Source: Takakia lepidozioides
Lineage: Eukaryota > Streptophyta > Takakiopsida > Takakiales > Takakiaceae
Direction of reading: 5' to 3'
DNA length: 64,000 nucleotides
Assembly: GCA_030704615.1 (NCBI GenBank)
Contig: CM060731.1
Coordinates: forward strand, 6,758,001-6,822,000
In this document: positions 45,534 through 57,184 of the stretch, piece by piece
Layout of the letters: every line of letters begins with the position of its first letter
Numbering within the stretch: position 1 is the stretch's first letter
The notes under the pieces: model-generated
What the model was told of the DNA's origin: nothing
The model's input: the letters and a program-made list of their open reading frames with translations, nothing else
The model's database searches: none
Program-made: the position numbers and the translations under genes

Positions 45534-48478
45534 TCAGGGAGGTACATACAAAAGTCATTTGAAATAGAGGCACCATCTGTATTGGAATTCATCTTTATTA
45601 CGTGGATTTTTTCGAGGTCGACTTAATTCACTTCATGGTGTCTTAGCAAATTAATCATTCTCCAGTTTCCTTCGAATGTCTCCTAGTATCAATGTATCAT
45701 CATATGTGGACATTGATAATGTATTAAATTGAAGATTTGTCAGTTTCAAAATGATGGATTTCTGTCGATCGAAAGTTGTTTCTCCTTCTTTTGAGGTAAT
45801 AACAAAATCAAACCTTGATAATGATATACTCCATCCGGTTTGACAACGATTCAAAACATGAGCACTTACAAAATACTCAAGGTTTTTATGATCGGCGTAG
45901 ACATTTGTTTTATGTTTAGCTCACTCCAATAGATGACGTCACTCCCCAAAAACATCGATGATCTTCAAAATTTCTTTGTCACGGATTTCGTGATTAATTT
46001 CTGCAGCAGAGAATTTTCGAGGCCGAAAATCAACAGGGTAAAATCAACCATTTGTACCGTATTGACAAAATATAGCGTCAATTGCAATTTACTTTGATGC
46101 ATTTACTTCCAAGAAGAATGGTTTGGATGGATCTGCATGTAGAAAAATTGAGGCGGTTGTAAGGACATGCTTCAACCTTTCAAATTGTCTGTTCAGCTTT
46201 CGCGTCCCAAACGAACTTGTCGTCATCTTTGAGTCTCGTCAATGGTGCAACAATTTTGGAATAATCTTTGATGAAGATTCTGTAGAAATTTACGAATCCC
46301 AGAAACATCGTTCGTTTCGAGCTAAGGCTGGTCTAAACCACTCGATAAATGGTTTGTGTTTTTTTTTTCTGATCCATAGAGATTCATTTGTCAGAAATAA
46401 CGTAACCCAAAAATTTGACTTGGATGATAAAAAAGATATATTTTTTAATTTGGCATATAGTTCTCTCCTAATTTATCAAAGACAAAATGCTCATGGCGCC
46501 ATGTTTTTTTTCATTGTGCCAGAATATCAAAATGTCGTCCAAAACTCCAAAGTCATCTAAAAACTCCAAAAAAAATCATTTATCATATGTTTCCGGAGCA
46601 TTTGTAAGATGGAAAAGCATAATGTTGTATTCAAAATGTCCGTACCTTATGCGAAAGGCGATTTTTCATTCGTCTCATTTTATTATCGTACAAGGTTGAA
46701 AGCTAATATCAAGTCGATCTTTGTGAAAAAATTTGCTCGTCCAAGTTATTTGAGGAGTCTGAAAAGTAGCGGTAACGAATTTTTATGTTGATTTTGTTGA
46801 GCCCGTGATAATTTCCACATATGTAATGATTTTTTTAAAAAAACCGAATAAGATAGGCACCCCTGCAGGTGATTTCGCATATTGGATGAAATTTTACGAT
46901 AAATTTTCCTTCATATGCTCGCGTGGTGTAGTCAACTCTGTCTGAGATACATTATAAATTGGGCCGAATGGTGGCTGGGCTCATTCTTGTAATTCAATTG
47001 CACAATCATGAGGACAATACTCCAGTAACATGTTTGTATTTTTTTTTCTCAAAAATATCATTAAAATCTTGATATTGAGTGGGTAGTGCTTAAGTACCTT
47101 TGTCTATTGTTGTGTTGAACAAAGTTGCATAAATTGCAAATGTAATGTCTTTCTCTTGTTGCCCTCATGAAGGCTTTAGCCCCAAGAAATAGAGGTCGAA
47201 CATCCTTGGTAGTTTTACATTTCGCCTCGCAGATATTCTTCGCGATCGCTAGTCAATATCATGATTATTTATGTAGTACAAACGAGGGGAGTGAGATATC
47301 ATGATTTTGCATTCTAATTTCTACAGGAATTGTGAAACAAGGTACAGGGTATGGAGGTAAAAGTAGATTTTGTTTTTTTGTAAGGAATTGGTTGTATCCA
47401 GCCGCATGGTCTATACTTTGACTGGACATCTTCGTTTTTCGATCGTACTGTATTGAACGCTGGAGTTGCGCCCCAAGCTTTGAATCTGCTTTTGTTAGGG
47501 CAGACTTTTACTATGTGATCGGGTTCTCCACAATACAGACACAATCTATTTGAACGTCGTCATTGTTTTTTGTTTTTTGTTTTTTGTTTTTTTTTGTTTT
47601 TTTTGCATCAATGGCTTGAATCGAGTGACATGAATTATGATCATTGTCAAGTGTATGGTTAGTTGTCACGCTTGGTATCGTGGTAATAGCAACATGGTGT
47701 GTCGTATGGATCATTTTTTTGACGTCTTTCAAACAAACGGTTATTGCATGTAATGACTTGGGCGATGAATTCGCTTATGATGTTGATATTTGGCAAGTCA
47801 GCAATAGATCTTTTACATCATCTTTTAGCCCAGATCGAAACTGACTAATGAGGTTTTTTTCATTCCAATCGAGGTCGCACGCAAGTTATCAAAATATGGC
47901 AGTGTAAATAGAAGAAGAATGTGCTCATTGTCGTAGATTTCGCATCTTCGTCTTTGTCACTCTTTCCCTATCATTCTTTCCAAATGTTGCAGTGAACTTT
48001 GACACAAATGCTTTAAAATTGTTTAGCAAGTGTGAATTGCGAATTGATAGAGCAGTCCATAATATAAAGACGCACACGAATCCAACTTGGATACCTTCAT
48101 TCAGATAACGTTGTGGATGTAATCGTAGGAACGATCATATTTGTTGAACGAATCTGTGAAACTTTGATCTCATCCCATTAAATTTCTCGGGTTTGCTGAT
48201 ATTTGGTTCTCTTGTAATCTGTTGATGATGTACAGAAACCGTTGCAGTATGAGCTTGTATTGATGAAGATCCATTGTTTGACTTTTGTAACTCTAAAATT
48301 TGTTATTGCAAATTATTTACTGCGTTGCCGAGATCTTGAGATTTTAGTTGGGCTTATAGTTGGGCAGTAATGTTGCAAAGTTCTTGCATTCGGCTGAAGA
48401 CTCTGTAAAATTTTCGACAACTTTCGCAAATGTGTCTTCCATCTTGACTAACTAGGGGACAACGTAGTCTCGCCATAC
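45534..48478 (-). pseudogene. Family B B3 gag, protease and RT
   Basis: Minus strand, from gag at the right. The Gag start ATG is near 48442 and the capsid-like part lies at about 48060-47800. The CCHC knuckle CLYCGEPDHIVKVC lies in 47544-47314, after a Lys/Asn-rich linker with a T-rich simple repeat at 47567-47605. The RT linker and RT proper follow (about 47080-45600), many times broken. RT sequence read in the plus direction here recurs as the inverted segment at 10640-11300. Confidence 0.68.
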
Positions 48479-48979
48479 TGTCATAGACAAAAGACTAATC
48501 GTCGAATACAACGAACAAGACTAGACTGAACAATAAGACCGTGGTCCAAGCAAGACACGGTGCATGAGCAAGAATATTCAAAGATGAACTTTATATGGAA
48601 TAACAGAGTACATGACCAAGACCAAACGTAGAGTCTAAATTGTACGAAGACTTATGTTGGCGAGCTTGAGGTGTACCCAATCTCGTCTTTTGTATATAAA
48701 TTAGCTACTTATGAAGTGTCTTAAGAAGGAGTTTCTCCAATCAAATGACGTTTCTTGAGAAGTTTCTATAACTAGGGGATGTTTCCTAAGAAGCTTCATC
48801 ACCGCTATGAAGCCTTCTAGATGATTCAGATTTCTAGAAGGTTATGAAATATTCTGGAAAGTTATGAAAAGTGCTAAAAAATATTCTGAAATGTCTGGAA
48901 GGTTCTGGAATGTTTTGGATTGTAAGGTTCTAGAAGGTTCATACATTTTGCTAGATGTTTCTGGGCTATGTCTATGACT
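48479..48979 (-). repeat. Family B B3 5' LTR, minus strand
   Basis: About 501 bp. On the minus strand it starts GTCATAGACATAGCCCAG at 48978 (first T of TGTCA changed) and ends TGTCTATGACA at 48479. It matches 7175-7667 and 13575-14069. Confidence 0.78.
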
Positions 48980-49124
48980 CCATCATTTGGTGTTTGCATA
49001 GATTGTCGAAATGGACATATAAGGATGCTTTCAGTTTGTCTATCGACGGTCGCTTCCATATACTCGACAGTGTAACACTATAAACATGCTTGAGAACCTA
49101 CAGTACGATTTGCAACACAATGAC
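48980..49124. other. Short unassigned spacer between B3 and A3
   Basis: 145 bp with no repeat or gene recognised; it may be the host sequence that continues at 56061 after A3. Confidence 0.4.
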
Positions 49125-49848
49125 TGTCGCGGCCCTTTGCCTTGAGGGCAGGGGGTCGGGACGCAGAGGGGCTGCCCCTGTGGTGGGGGCGGTGGCAGCA
49201 ATAGGTACAGGGGGCTGAAGCAACCTTGAGTGCCCAAGGCACTCGAGGAGGCGAAGGCACTCACTAGGTGGAGCCCCGCACACCGGGTTGCGGTGGGGTG
49301 GCTCCACAAGGGGTGGTGGTAGCTTAGTGGGACTTAGTGGGGGTGGCATAAGACTCACCATGGGGGCGGAGACCTTGTGGTGGGAGTTGTGGGGAGTCTT
49401 GGGACTCATCACGGTCCAAGGGGACCGTGGTGGGTGGGCCAAGACTCACCGCGACTCATCACCGGGAATCGAGGGTTTTCGTGGTGGTTCGCCATAAAAT
49501 GGTGGTGTTGTTTGTGAAACCCCCGCGGATAGTCACAGAAGTATATATAGGGAGTAGTAACCCCGAGAACGGTGCAAGCCCGTTGGTGTCCAAAAACTAG
49601 TGAGTAAGCGTGCGAGCCGGAAAGCGACCAAGATGTGGGGAGCTATTCCGGACTGCCATCGACCAAAAGGAATTTCCACTAGGCCCAAATTGGGAGAGGG
49701 TCTAGTGGAGGAGTAAAGGGGGACCGTTATGCCCCGGTGAGCAGCCGAAGCTCCGAGTTGGCCGAGCGGCCAGTTTGGGAGTTAGGCGCGCGCATCAAGC
49801 GAGTAACTATGACTTGAAGGGGAGCTTACCGAAGTGAGGTGTGCGACA
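49125..49848 (+). repeat. 5' LTR of A3
   Basis: TGTCGCGGCC...GTGTGCGACA, 724 bp, TATA element near 49544. Shares with its 3' partner several variants (GGTACAGGGGGC/GGTACGGGGGGC, CTTGTGGTGGGAGTTG) that set A3 apart from A1 and A2. Confidence 0.93.
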
Positions 49849-49872
49849 ATCGTCCTTGGGATCGGCCTCATC

Positions 49873-52800
49873 ATGGGGTCGGGCAAGCCAAAGCGAAAGC
49901 GGAACGGCCTGAAAGATGATGATCCTGGTGAGCCCGATGGGGGCGACGTGTCACCGAAGCGGCCATTTGAGGAAGCGATGCATGCCTTTGGAAGCGAGGC
50001 CGCTCAAGGACGGGAGGAATCTGAGGAGTCGGAGCCCGAGGAATTCCTGAGAGCTCCGACAGACCAATAGATGCCTCCCATGCCAGCAACCTTTTGGGAA
50101 GGGTTGTTGGCGCAGTTTGGTGGGACAATGAAAGACGTGTTGAAGGCGACTAATGCCACTTCCACTAAGGCAAAGTTTAAGGTGAAACCTAACGAACCCG
50201 GCACCTTCGAGGGCGTCCGAAATCGGAAGGCACTCAACACCTGGCTCTTGGAGCTAGAGCAGTACTTCCGGGCGGCCAAGTTGGATGACGAGGATCGGGT
50301 GGAAGTGGCTCTCGCCTATTTGAGGGGCTATGCTCAACAATGGTGGCAGAAACGCCTTCACGATCGAGGTCCAAACCCGGAGACCTTGAACTGGAGTGGG
50401 TTCAAGGAACTCATGAAGAGACAGTTTGTGCCCCTCAACGCGTCCTGGCTCGCCCGGGACAAGATGAGGAATTTGAAGCAAACGGATGACATTCGGGGAT
50501 ATGTTCAGGCTTTCAATGTGCTGTTGCTCGAAGTCGCTGACATGGCAGAACCAAAAATGGTCTTCAATTTTGTGGCGGGACTGGCCCCATGGGCCAGACG
50601 AAAGTTGGAGGAGAAGCCACCTAAGACTTTGAACGAGGCAATTGAAAGGGCTGAATGTTTCTCGGATGTCCCTAGGGGCAAAAGACAAGGCCGTACTGAG
50701 CTGAACCACAAGAAGGTCCGGCGGGAAGGTGACTCCTTCCGACCGGAAAAGAAGTGGGATAGGCCACGCGGCGACAATGGCACATGGAAATCGAAGGGAG
50801 GGCCCTCACACGTCAAGACGACACCCAGTGCCCCGAAAGGAAAACCAGGTGCGGCGGCTTATAACGGATAGAAGGCGACCTTCGATGGAGTGTGCTTTAA
50901 TTGCGGGGAGCCCGGGCACATGGCCAAGAAGTGTATGAATCCCCGACAATTGAACATGACTCGGGCAACCACTGAGTTATCCGAAGCCTCTATCAGCCGC
51001 TTGGTGGAGGCGGTGGTCGCCAAGACTTGTAAGGTGGGCAACTACTCTTGTGAGTTGTATCAGGAAACTGGCGCCTTGCGTAAAGGGAGTCAGTTAATGT
51101 TTGTGAGTGGGATAATCTCCGGAACTAACGTATCGTTGTTGGTGGACACAGGAGCGTCGCACTCCTTCATGACACCGACAACAACACAGAAGCTGTGACT
51201 CCCGACAAGTGATGTGGTTGACCTTGATTGAGGTGCGTTCTGCTAAAGGAGAACTACAATTGGCGACGAGGTTGGCGTTCGATGTTCCTCTTCAACTGGG
51301 GAGTTGGGAGGGACGTGAGAACTTCACCATCTGCGAGATCGATGGAGTAGATCTCATTTTGGGGATGACCTTTTTGAGCAGATCCAGAGCGGTCATAGAT
51401 GGCCGCAAAAGAGTAGTCACGCTACCGTGTGGGAATGGTGGCGAAGTTTTACGAGTGTCGGAAACACCCAACCCCGTGGGAGGGCGAATAAACCTTCTGT
51501 CAGCAAGGGAGTGGGCCGTGGAGGAGCCACACGAGCCCTAGTTTTTGCTTTACGTAAGACAAGTGAAGGAAAAAGGCGATGGGGAGCCGAGCCCAGATTG
51601 GATCAAGGGGATTTTGGAGAAATATCAGGATGTGATGCCGGAGGATTTATCAAGTGGCTTGCCACCGCGAAGAGGAGTTGACCACAAAATTGAGGTGATG
51701 CCGGGATTGGAGCCGCCTGCCAAGGCACCCTACCGGTTGAGCCACAGAGAGTTGGTCGAGCTAAAGACTCAGCTCAAGGATCTAATGTCAAAGGGGTACA
51801 TTTGGCCGAGTAAGTCACCTTACGGAGCCCCGGTGCTATTCGCAGACAAGAAGGATGGGACGCTGCGGATGTGTGTCGATTACAGGGCTCTGAATAAGGT
51901 GACTATAAAAAACTGATACCCTTTGCCAAGGATCGATGACCTCTTCGATCGGTTGGCAGGAGCGAAGTATTTCAGCCGGATCGATTTGCGCTCCGGATAT
52001 CATCAAATTCGAGTGGCGGAAGGAGATGAGGAAAAGGCCGCGTGCAGGACAAGGTATGGTTCCTATGAGTTCTTGGTGATGCCCTTTGGGCTCACCAACG
52101 CACCCGCAACCTTTAGCACGCTAATGAACAGCCTTTTCCAGGAGTGGTTGGACGACTTTGTGATCGTGTACATCGATGACATCTTGGTGTACTCGAAAAC
52201 AAAGGAAGAGCACCTGGAGCACTTGGAGCACCTCAAATGGAAGCTGTTCTAGAAATTACGGGAATGGAAGCTGTATGCCAAAGCTTCAAAGTGCGAATTC
52301 GGGGTCACAAAAGTGGAGTTCTTGGGGCATGTGATTACACAGGATGGGATCAAAATGGATGACAGAAAGGTGAGAGCAATCTTGGACTGGGAGCCTCCGA
52401 CTTCGATCCCAGGAGTGCGATCCTTCTTAGGACTCGCCTCCAATTACTGAAAGTATGTGAGAAATTTTGCCAAGATCGCGGGGCTGCTATCAGACCTCCT
52501 GTGTAAATCCAAAGTCTGGGTATGGAACACCTTTTGTGGCCAAGCTTTTGCCGAGTTGAAGCAGCGGATGGCGGAAGCTCCAATCCTGAAAATCCCGGAG
52601 TTCGACCGCCCATTTGAGATTTATACAGATGCGTCGAACTTCGCGATTGGAGGTGTACTCATGCAGGAGGGACGTCCATTGGCTTACGAAAGTAAGAAAT
52701 TGAATGAAGTGGAGCGGTGGTGGCCAACGCACGAGAAAGAAATGAAGGCGGTGGTGCATTGCCTTGAGCTTTGGCGCCACTATATTGGCTCCAACCCGGT

Positions 52801-54431
52801 GAAGGTGTTCACGGACAATGTCACGGTGAAGTATTTTGCCACGCAGCCTAAGTTGTCCCTAAAACAAATTAGATGACAAGACACTTTGGCACTGTTCGAC
52901 GTGGATATCCAGTACAAACCGGGACGGGACAATGTGGTGGCCGATGCTTTAAGTAGAAAGCAGCAGCTCATGATGGTGTACAGGGGCGAGACGGCGCTCC
53001 AAAGGAAGATTCGGAAGACTTACAGGAAGGATGAGATGACGAAGTCCATGACGCGGGACTTGAGGATGGAATCGCAGTTCCACTTGCAAAATGGACTGCT
53101 CTGGTATAAGCAAAAACGTCTCTATGTGCCGATGGGAGGGATCAGAGAGAGAATGCCATGATGGCCCGCTTGCGGGCCACGGCGGAGCCAAACGCACTAT
53201 GGCACTCCTGAAGAAAGAGTATTTCTGGCCCAAACTGAGGGAGGAGGCCGAGGAGTATGTCAAGACATGCACCACATGCCAACAAAACCAGAGCGAGTAC
53301 AAAAAGCAAGCGAGGCTGTTACAACCCTTGCCGATTCCAGAGGGGTCTTGGGAAAGTGTCTCGATGGACTTCATGACTGCTATGCCGCTGTCAAAAGGAT
53401 TCGACGCAATCATGGTGGTGGTGGATAGGTTTAGTAAAATGGGTCATTTCATCCCCACCAAGGAGACGGCAACGGCGCAAGAGACGGGGCGACTTTACTT
53501 CGCCCACGTCTTCAAGCATCATGGACTCCCGAAGGATATTGTCTCGGACCGCGATCCAAAGTTTACTAGTAAATTTTGGAGGGTACTTTGGAAGAAAATG
53601 GGGACGAGGCTCAAAATGAGCACCGTCTTCTGACCTACGACGGACGGCCAAACGGAAAAGGTGAATTCCGTGGTGAAGCAGATCTTACGGAATTACGTGT
53701 CGGCAGATCAATCGGACTGGGTGGAGCACTTGGATGCGGCAGAGTTCTGTTATAATAACACAAAACATTTCGCAACAGGAGTTTCCCCTTTCGTATTGGA
53801 CTATGAAAAAGCACCTATGGTGCCGACAAGTTGGGCCGCCCAAGACGTTGAGGAACCGGCACCAGCGGTAGTGCTGGAAGAACGCGAGCGTTTGTTGAAG
53901 CTCGCAAAATACAACATTGCCAAAGCTAGAAAACAGTATGAATGGCAGGCGAATCGGAAGCGGAGGGAGGTTCAGTTTGAGGCAGGCACGGAGGTCTGGT
54001 TGAACATCAAAAAATTTCGACTACCTCCGGAAGTGAGTCCGAAGTTCGTACCTCCGTATGCGGGACCCTTTCGCATTCGGAAGGTTATGAATGAAAATGT
54101 GTATGAATTGGAGCTGCCGGCAAACAGCAAGGTGCATCCGGTATTCCACGTCTCCCTTTTGAAGCCTTACTTCAAAGATGAAGCGCGTCCGAATCGGCCT
54201 CAAGTGTTGCGTCCGCCACCTATGCTGTTGGATCATGAAAATGAACCTAAGTACGAGGTAGAGGCAGTGCTTAAGTCGAGGAGGTTCAAGAATCGAGAAA
54301 CGGAGTATCTCGTGAAATGGAAGGGCTATTATCATGTGGAGGCATCTTGGGTGCGTGCCTCAGAAATGGGAAACGCATCCGAGGCGGTTGCAGCTTTCGA
54401 AGGGCGACCTCAAAAGCGGAAGAAGCGTTGA
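49873..54431 (+). pseudogene. A3 gag-pol, broken by multiple stops
   Basis: Same order of domains as A1: Gag with CCHC knuckle [14 protein letters not shown] (50893-50934), protease DTGASHSF (about 51146), RT with VYIDDILVY (about 52168), RNase H (52618-52810), integrase with SMDFMT and SDRDPKF (about 53363 and 53543), and chromodomain (54250-54360, YLVKWKGYYHVEASW). Against A1, stops arise at 50068, 50869, 51196, 51539, 51914, 52250, 52447, 52874 and 53631. Most can be explained by C-to-T or G-to-A changes (CAG to TAG, CGG to TGA, TGG to TGA, CGA to TGA). There is also a frameshift near 51205-51230, an 11-bp deletion near 53150, and an extra 9 bp near 52220. Confidence 0.92.
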
Positions 54432-55335
54432 TGGGGACATCAACCTTAGAGCATGGGGGAGGAAATGCATGCTTAGCCCGGCTTAGCTAGTTCAGGAATC
54501 CAATTGCAAAAACTTGTATTGTACAAATTTTGTTATAAAAGAAATGGTTTCCAAATGTTGTGCTTCCTATTTTATTTGGAATGGTGATGCATGGTATGGT
54601 TGGCTAGTGTGTAGAATGCATGCTAAGCTTACAAAGTGGGAGAGGTAAATTGGATTATTGTGTGTTTGTGTAGTGCCGAAATCGGGTGACTCCCACCCAA
54701 AGGGCAAGGAAACTTGCACCTTCGTTGGGAGTTCACGTGCTAGTGTGCACCTGGCGCGTGCGCGTACTATAACTGCGCTACCGAGGGGGTTGCCTTGTAG
54801 TGCGGGCTAATGCGGAAGCTACGTGCTTCCGTTCACGTACTATAATCGTGTAGCCTCGGGACAAAGTCGTAGTGCGGCTTCGGCGTGTTCCCGTACCTCA
54901 GGCCAGCATTCCAAAGCAGACCCAATTGTAGTGATTGAGGCGCACGGTTGGTTCAAGGTTATTTTCCTAGTAAAAAAGGGTTCAAGGCAAACCCTTGCTC
55001 AAGGTGATGCCAAAAGCGACATCACGAGCAGTCGCAAGCAAATGTTGTTGCAGTAAGGCGATTCGATCCTCGGGGAGGATCGATCCTCGGCCCTGAAGTG
55101 GGTCAAGAAGAGTGCACTGGGAGGAGCTTGAGAGGCTCCACCCTTGGCCGGGACTTGGAGGAAGTCGGCGGAACTAGCTAGTGGAGAGAAGAGTCAAGTG
55201 GGGGTTTGGTTCTTAGCCATAGGACGCCATGGTGCGGAAACAAACTCCTTGATGTGGGATGCCACAACTTGGATGTTCGTTTCTACAAAATGGACAAGTC
55301 GATGAGGACATCGACTCCCTGTTGGTAGGGGTGTG
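54432..55335 (+). other. Conserved non-coding 3' tail of A3
   Basis: Third copy of the 0.9 kb tail, again with the CGGAAGC/GCTTCCG hairpin (about 54812-54830) and the two CGTACTATAA motifs. Nothing codes here. Confidence 0.75.
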
Positions 55336-56060
55336 TGTCGTGGCCCTTTGCCTTGAGGGCAGGGGGTCGGGTCGCAGAGGGGCTGCCCCTGTGGTGGGGG
55401 CGGTGGCAGCAATAGGTACGGGGGGCTGAAGCAACCTCGAGTGCCCAAGGCACTCGAGGAGGTGGAGGCACTCACTAGGTGGAGCCCCGCACACCGGGTT
55501 GCGGTGGGGGTGGCTCCACAAGGGGTGGTGGTAGCTTACTGGGACTTAGTGGGGGTGACATATGACTCACCATGGGGGCGGAGACCTTGTGGTGGGAGTT
55601 GTGGGGAGTCTTGGGACTCATCACGGTCCAAGGGGACCGTGGTGGGTGGGCCAAGACTCACCGCGACTCATCATCGGGAATCGAGGGTTTTCGTGGTGGT
55701 TCGCCATAAAATGGTGGTGTTGTTTGTGAAACCCCCGATGACAGTCACAGAAGTATATATAGGGAGTAGTAACCCCGAGAACGGTGCAAGCCCGTTGGTG
55801 TCCAAAAACTAGTGAGTAAGCGTGCGAGCCGGAAAGCGACCAAGATGTGGGGAGCTATTCCGGACTGCCATCGACCAAAAGGAATTTCCACTAGGCCCAA
55901 ATTGGGAGAGGGTCTAGCGGAGGAGTAAAGGGGGACCGTTATGCCCCGGTGAGCAGCCGAAGCTCCGAGTTGGCCCGACGGCCAATTTGGGAGTTAGGCG
56001 CGCGCATCAAGCGAGTAACTATGACTTGAAGGGGAGCTTACCGAAGTGAGGTGCGCGACA
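55336..56060 (+). repeat. 3' LTR of A3
   Basis: Starts TGTCGTGGCC and ends GTGCGCGACA, 725 bp, with TATATATAG near 55757. Its transcription start would point toward the EPL gene about 1.1 kb downstream. Confidence 0.93.
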
Positions 56061-56637
56061 ATAACAATGGCAGAGGCAAATGACAACGGAAGACACATTC
56101 TTGCCAGAAGCGAGCGATGTGGCAAGCAGGCTGCGAGGGCAGAAGACGGTGCCCTAAGCACGGACTGTAGGGATGCGCATGGTGTTGGACGATTAGATGC
56201 GCACAACGTGGGCAGGTTTGCTAAGCGGACCCTGCAGATCTACTGATAGTTCCGCGGACCCGGACACCCGACAACAGGTCGGAGGGTGGATCCTTCTCCT
56301 AGCGGGGGCTGACGATGCCAACGACCGCAAGGAGACCACCCACGGGCGGGCCAGGGCATAGACAACCGCACTTACACAGTCGCGGCAGTGGACGAGAAGG
56401 CCGGCTGGGGCTAATGCTTCCACTGAAGACGATATTAAATATTAATTTAAAACGAGAGGCCATATTAATTAATTAATTAATTTATATATAAAAAAGCTAG
56501 AAATAATTTCTAAAAAAAGCTGGAGAAGTGATGTGGATGAGGGAGGGGGGAGGCGGATGGCGATGGCGATGGTGATGACGATGATGCAGGGAAGGAGGAG
56601 AAGGGGAAGGGGAAGCCACGGGAGATGGTAAGTAAGG
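56061..56637 (+). promoter_or_regulatory. Probable EPL promoter and first untranslated exon
   Basis: The upstream half (to about 56430) is moderately GC-rich with no gene. An AT-rich stretch (TTAATTAATTAATTTATATATAAAA, 56463-56490) could hold the TATA box. A purine-rich leader follows (56520-56637), ending in GATG|GTAAGT, a strong 5' splice site at 56638. The transcription start is not fixed. Confidence 0.45.
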
Positions 56638-57091
56638 CGGCGTGCAGCCCACGCCAGATGGGCCAACCACAAGCGTACGATGGCCATCGGACGGCGGGAG
56701 GGGCGCGTCGGCGCTCAAATTAGGGCCAGGCTGCGAGACGAGTGGTTCGTTGCAGTGTGGTCCCCCGCACGCCCACCGTTGCTAGCCCGCCTCTGCCCTG
56801 CCTCAGCCCCGCTCTGGGCGTGGCCTAATGTTTGCGCGGATCTGGTTGCAGGGCATGGAAGCCTGAAGATCAGAGGGAAGGGGGATGCCATGCAAGGTTG
56901 GGGGAGGCATGGTTGCATTCGGTGCATGCACGAGTGCAAAGGGGCTAGCTGCCCGTCGACAGGTAGGGCCTGCCAGAGGTTTGAGATTAAGGATAGGAGA
57001 GATGGCATGCATGGATTGAGTCGGGGTGTTGCAACCCGAGGTCGGTGTAGGCAGTAATGATGGCAGTTCTCTTACAACATTCTCTCTGCAG
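56638..57091 (+). other. Probable 5'UTR intron of EPL gene
   Basis: Starts GTAAGTAAGG and ends in the pyrimidine-rich ACATTCTCTCTGCAG (acceptor AG at 57090-57091). 454 bp. No coding frame is expected here, and none similar to EPL is seen. Confidence 0.5.
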
Positions 57092-57169
57092 GCTTCTTCT
57101 CCTGTCGTACTTTCTTAGAGTCGTTGTTTTCCATCGTTGTGTTGTAGATTGGAGGTGCCGCGGATTCAT

Positions 57170-57184
57170 ATGTGGGGGATCTGA
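57170..57184 (+). promoter_or_regulatory. Four-codon upstream ORF abutting the EPL start
   Basis: ATG TGG GGG ATC TGA at 57170-57184; its stop codon directly precedes the main ATG at 57185. A terminating ribosome would stand on the main start, so it could permit or regulate reinitiation. Confidence 0.5.

Larger units (their letters stand above)
36313..48979 (-). mobile_element. Family B copy B3, minus strand, split by A2
   Basis: On the minus strand: 5' LTR 48979-48479, gag, protease, RT, then (after the A2 insertion at 38533-45533) integrase, chromodomain, 3' non-coding region and a truncated 3' LTR beginning TGTCAAGG at 36313. The two halves belong together because the A2 target duplication GTAAA joins them, and the order of domains is continuous. 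The piece 38388-38462 repeats 38092-38165, a local duplication of about 295 bp. Flanks CCCAC and CCATC are similar but not equal, so the target duplication is uncertain. Confidence 0.72.
49125..56060 (+). mobile_element. Ty3/gypsy chromovirus, family A copy A3 (complete)
   Basis: 5' LTR 49125-49848, gag-pol 49873-54431, 3' tail 54432-55335, 3' LTR 55336-56060. Flanks are ATGAC (49120-49124) and ATAAC (56061-56065), one transition apart, so a 5-bp duplication with a later mutation is likely. The primer-binding site is missing: the LTR end GCGACA is followed directly by ATCGTCC of the leader. Coding lesions are mostly nonsense substitutions. Confidence 0.94.

Noticed and set aside
47567-47605. 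Regulatory T-rich element
   Set aside because: Simple GTTTTTT repeat within a degenerate gag linker; no other support.
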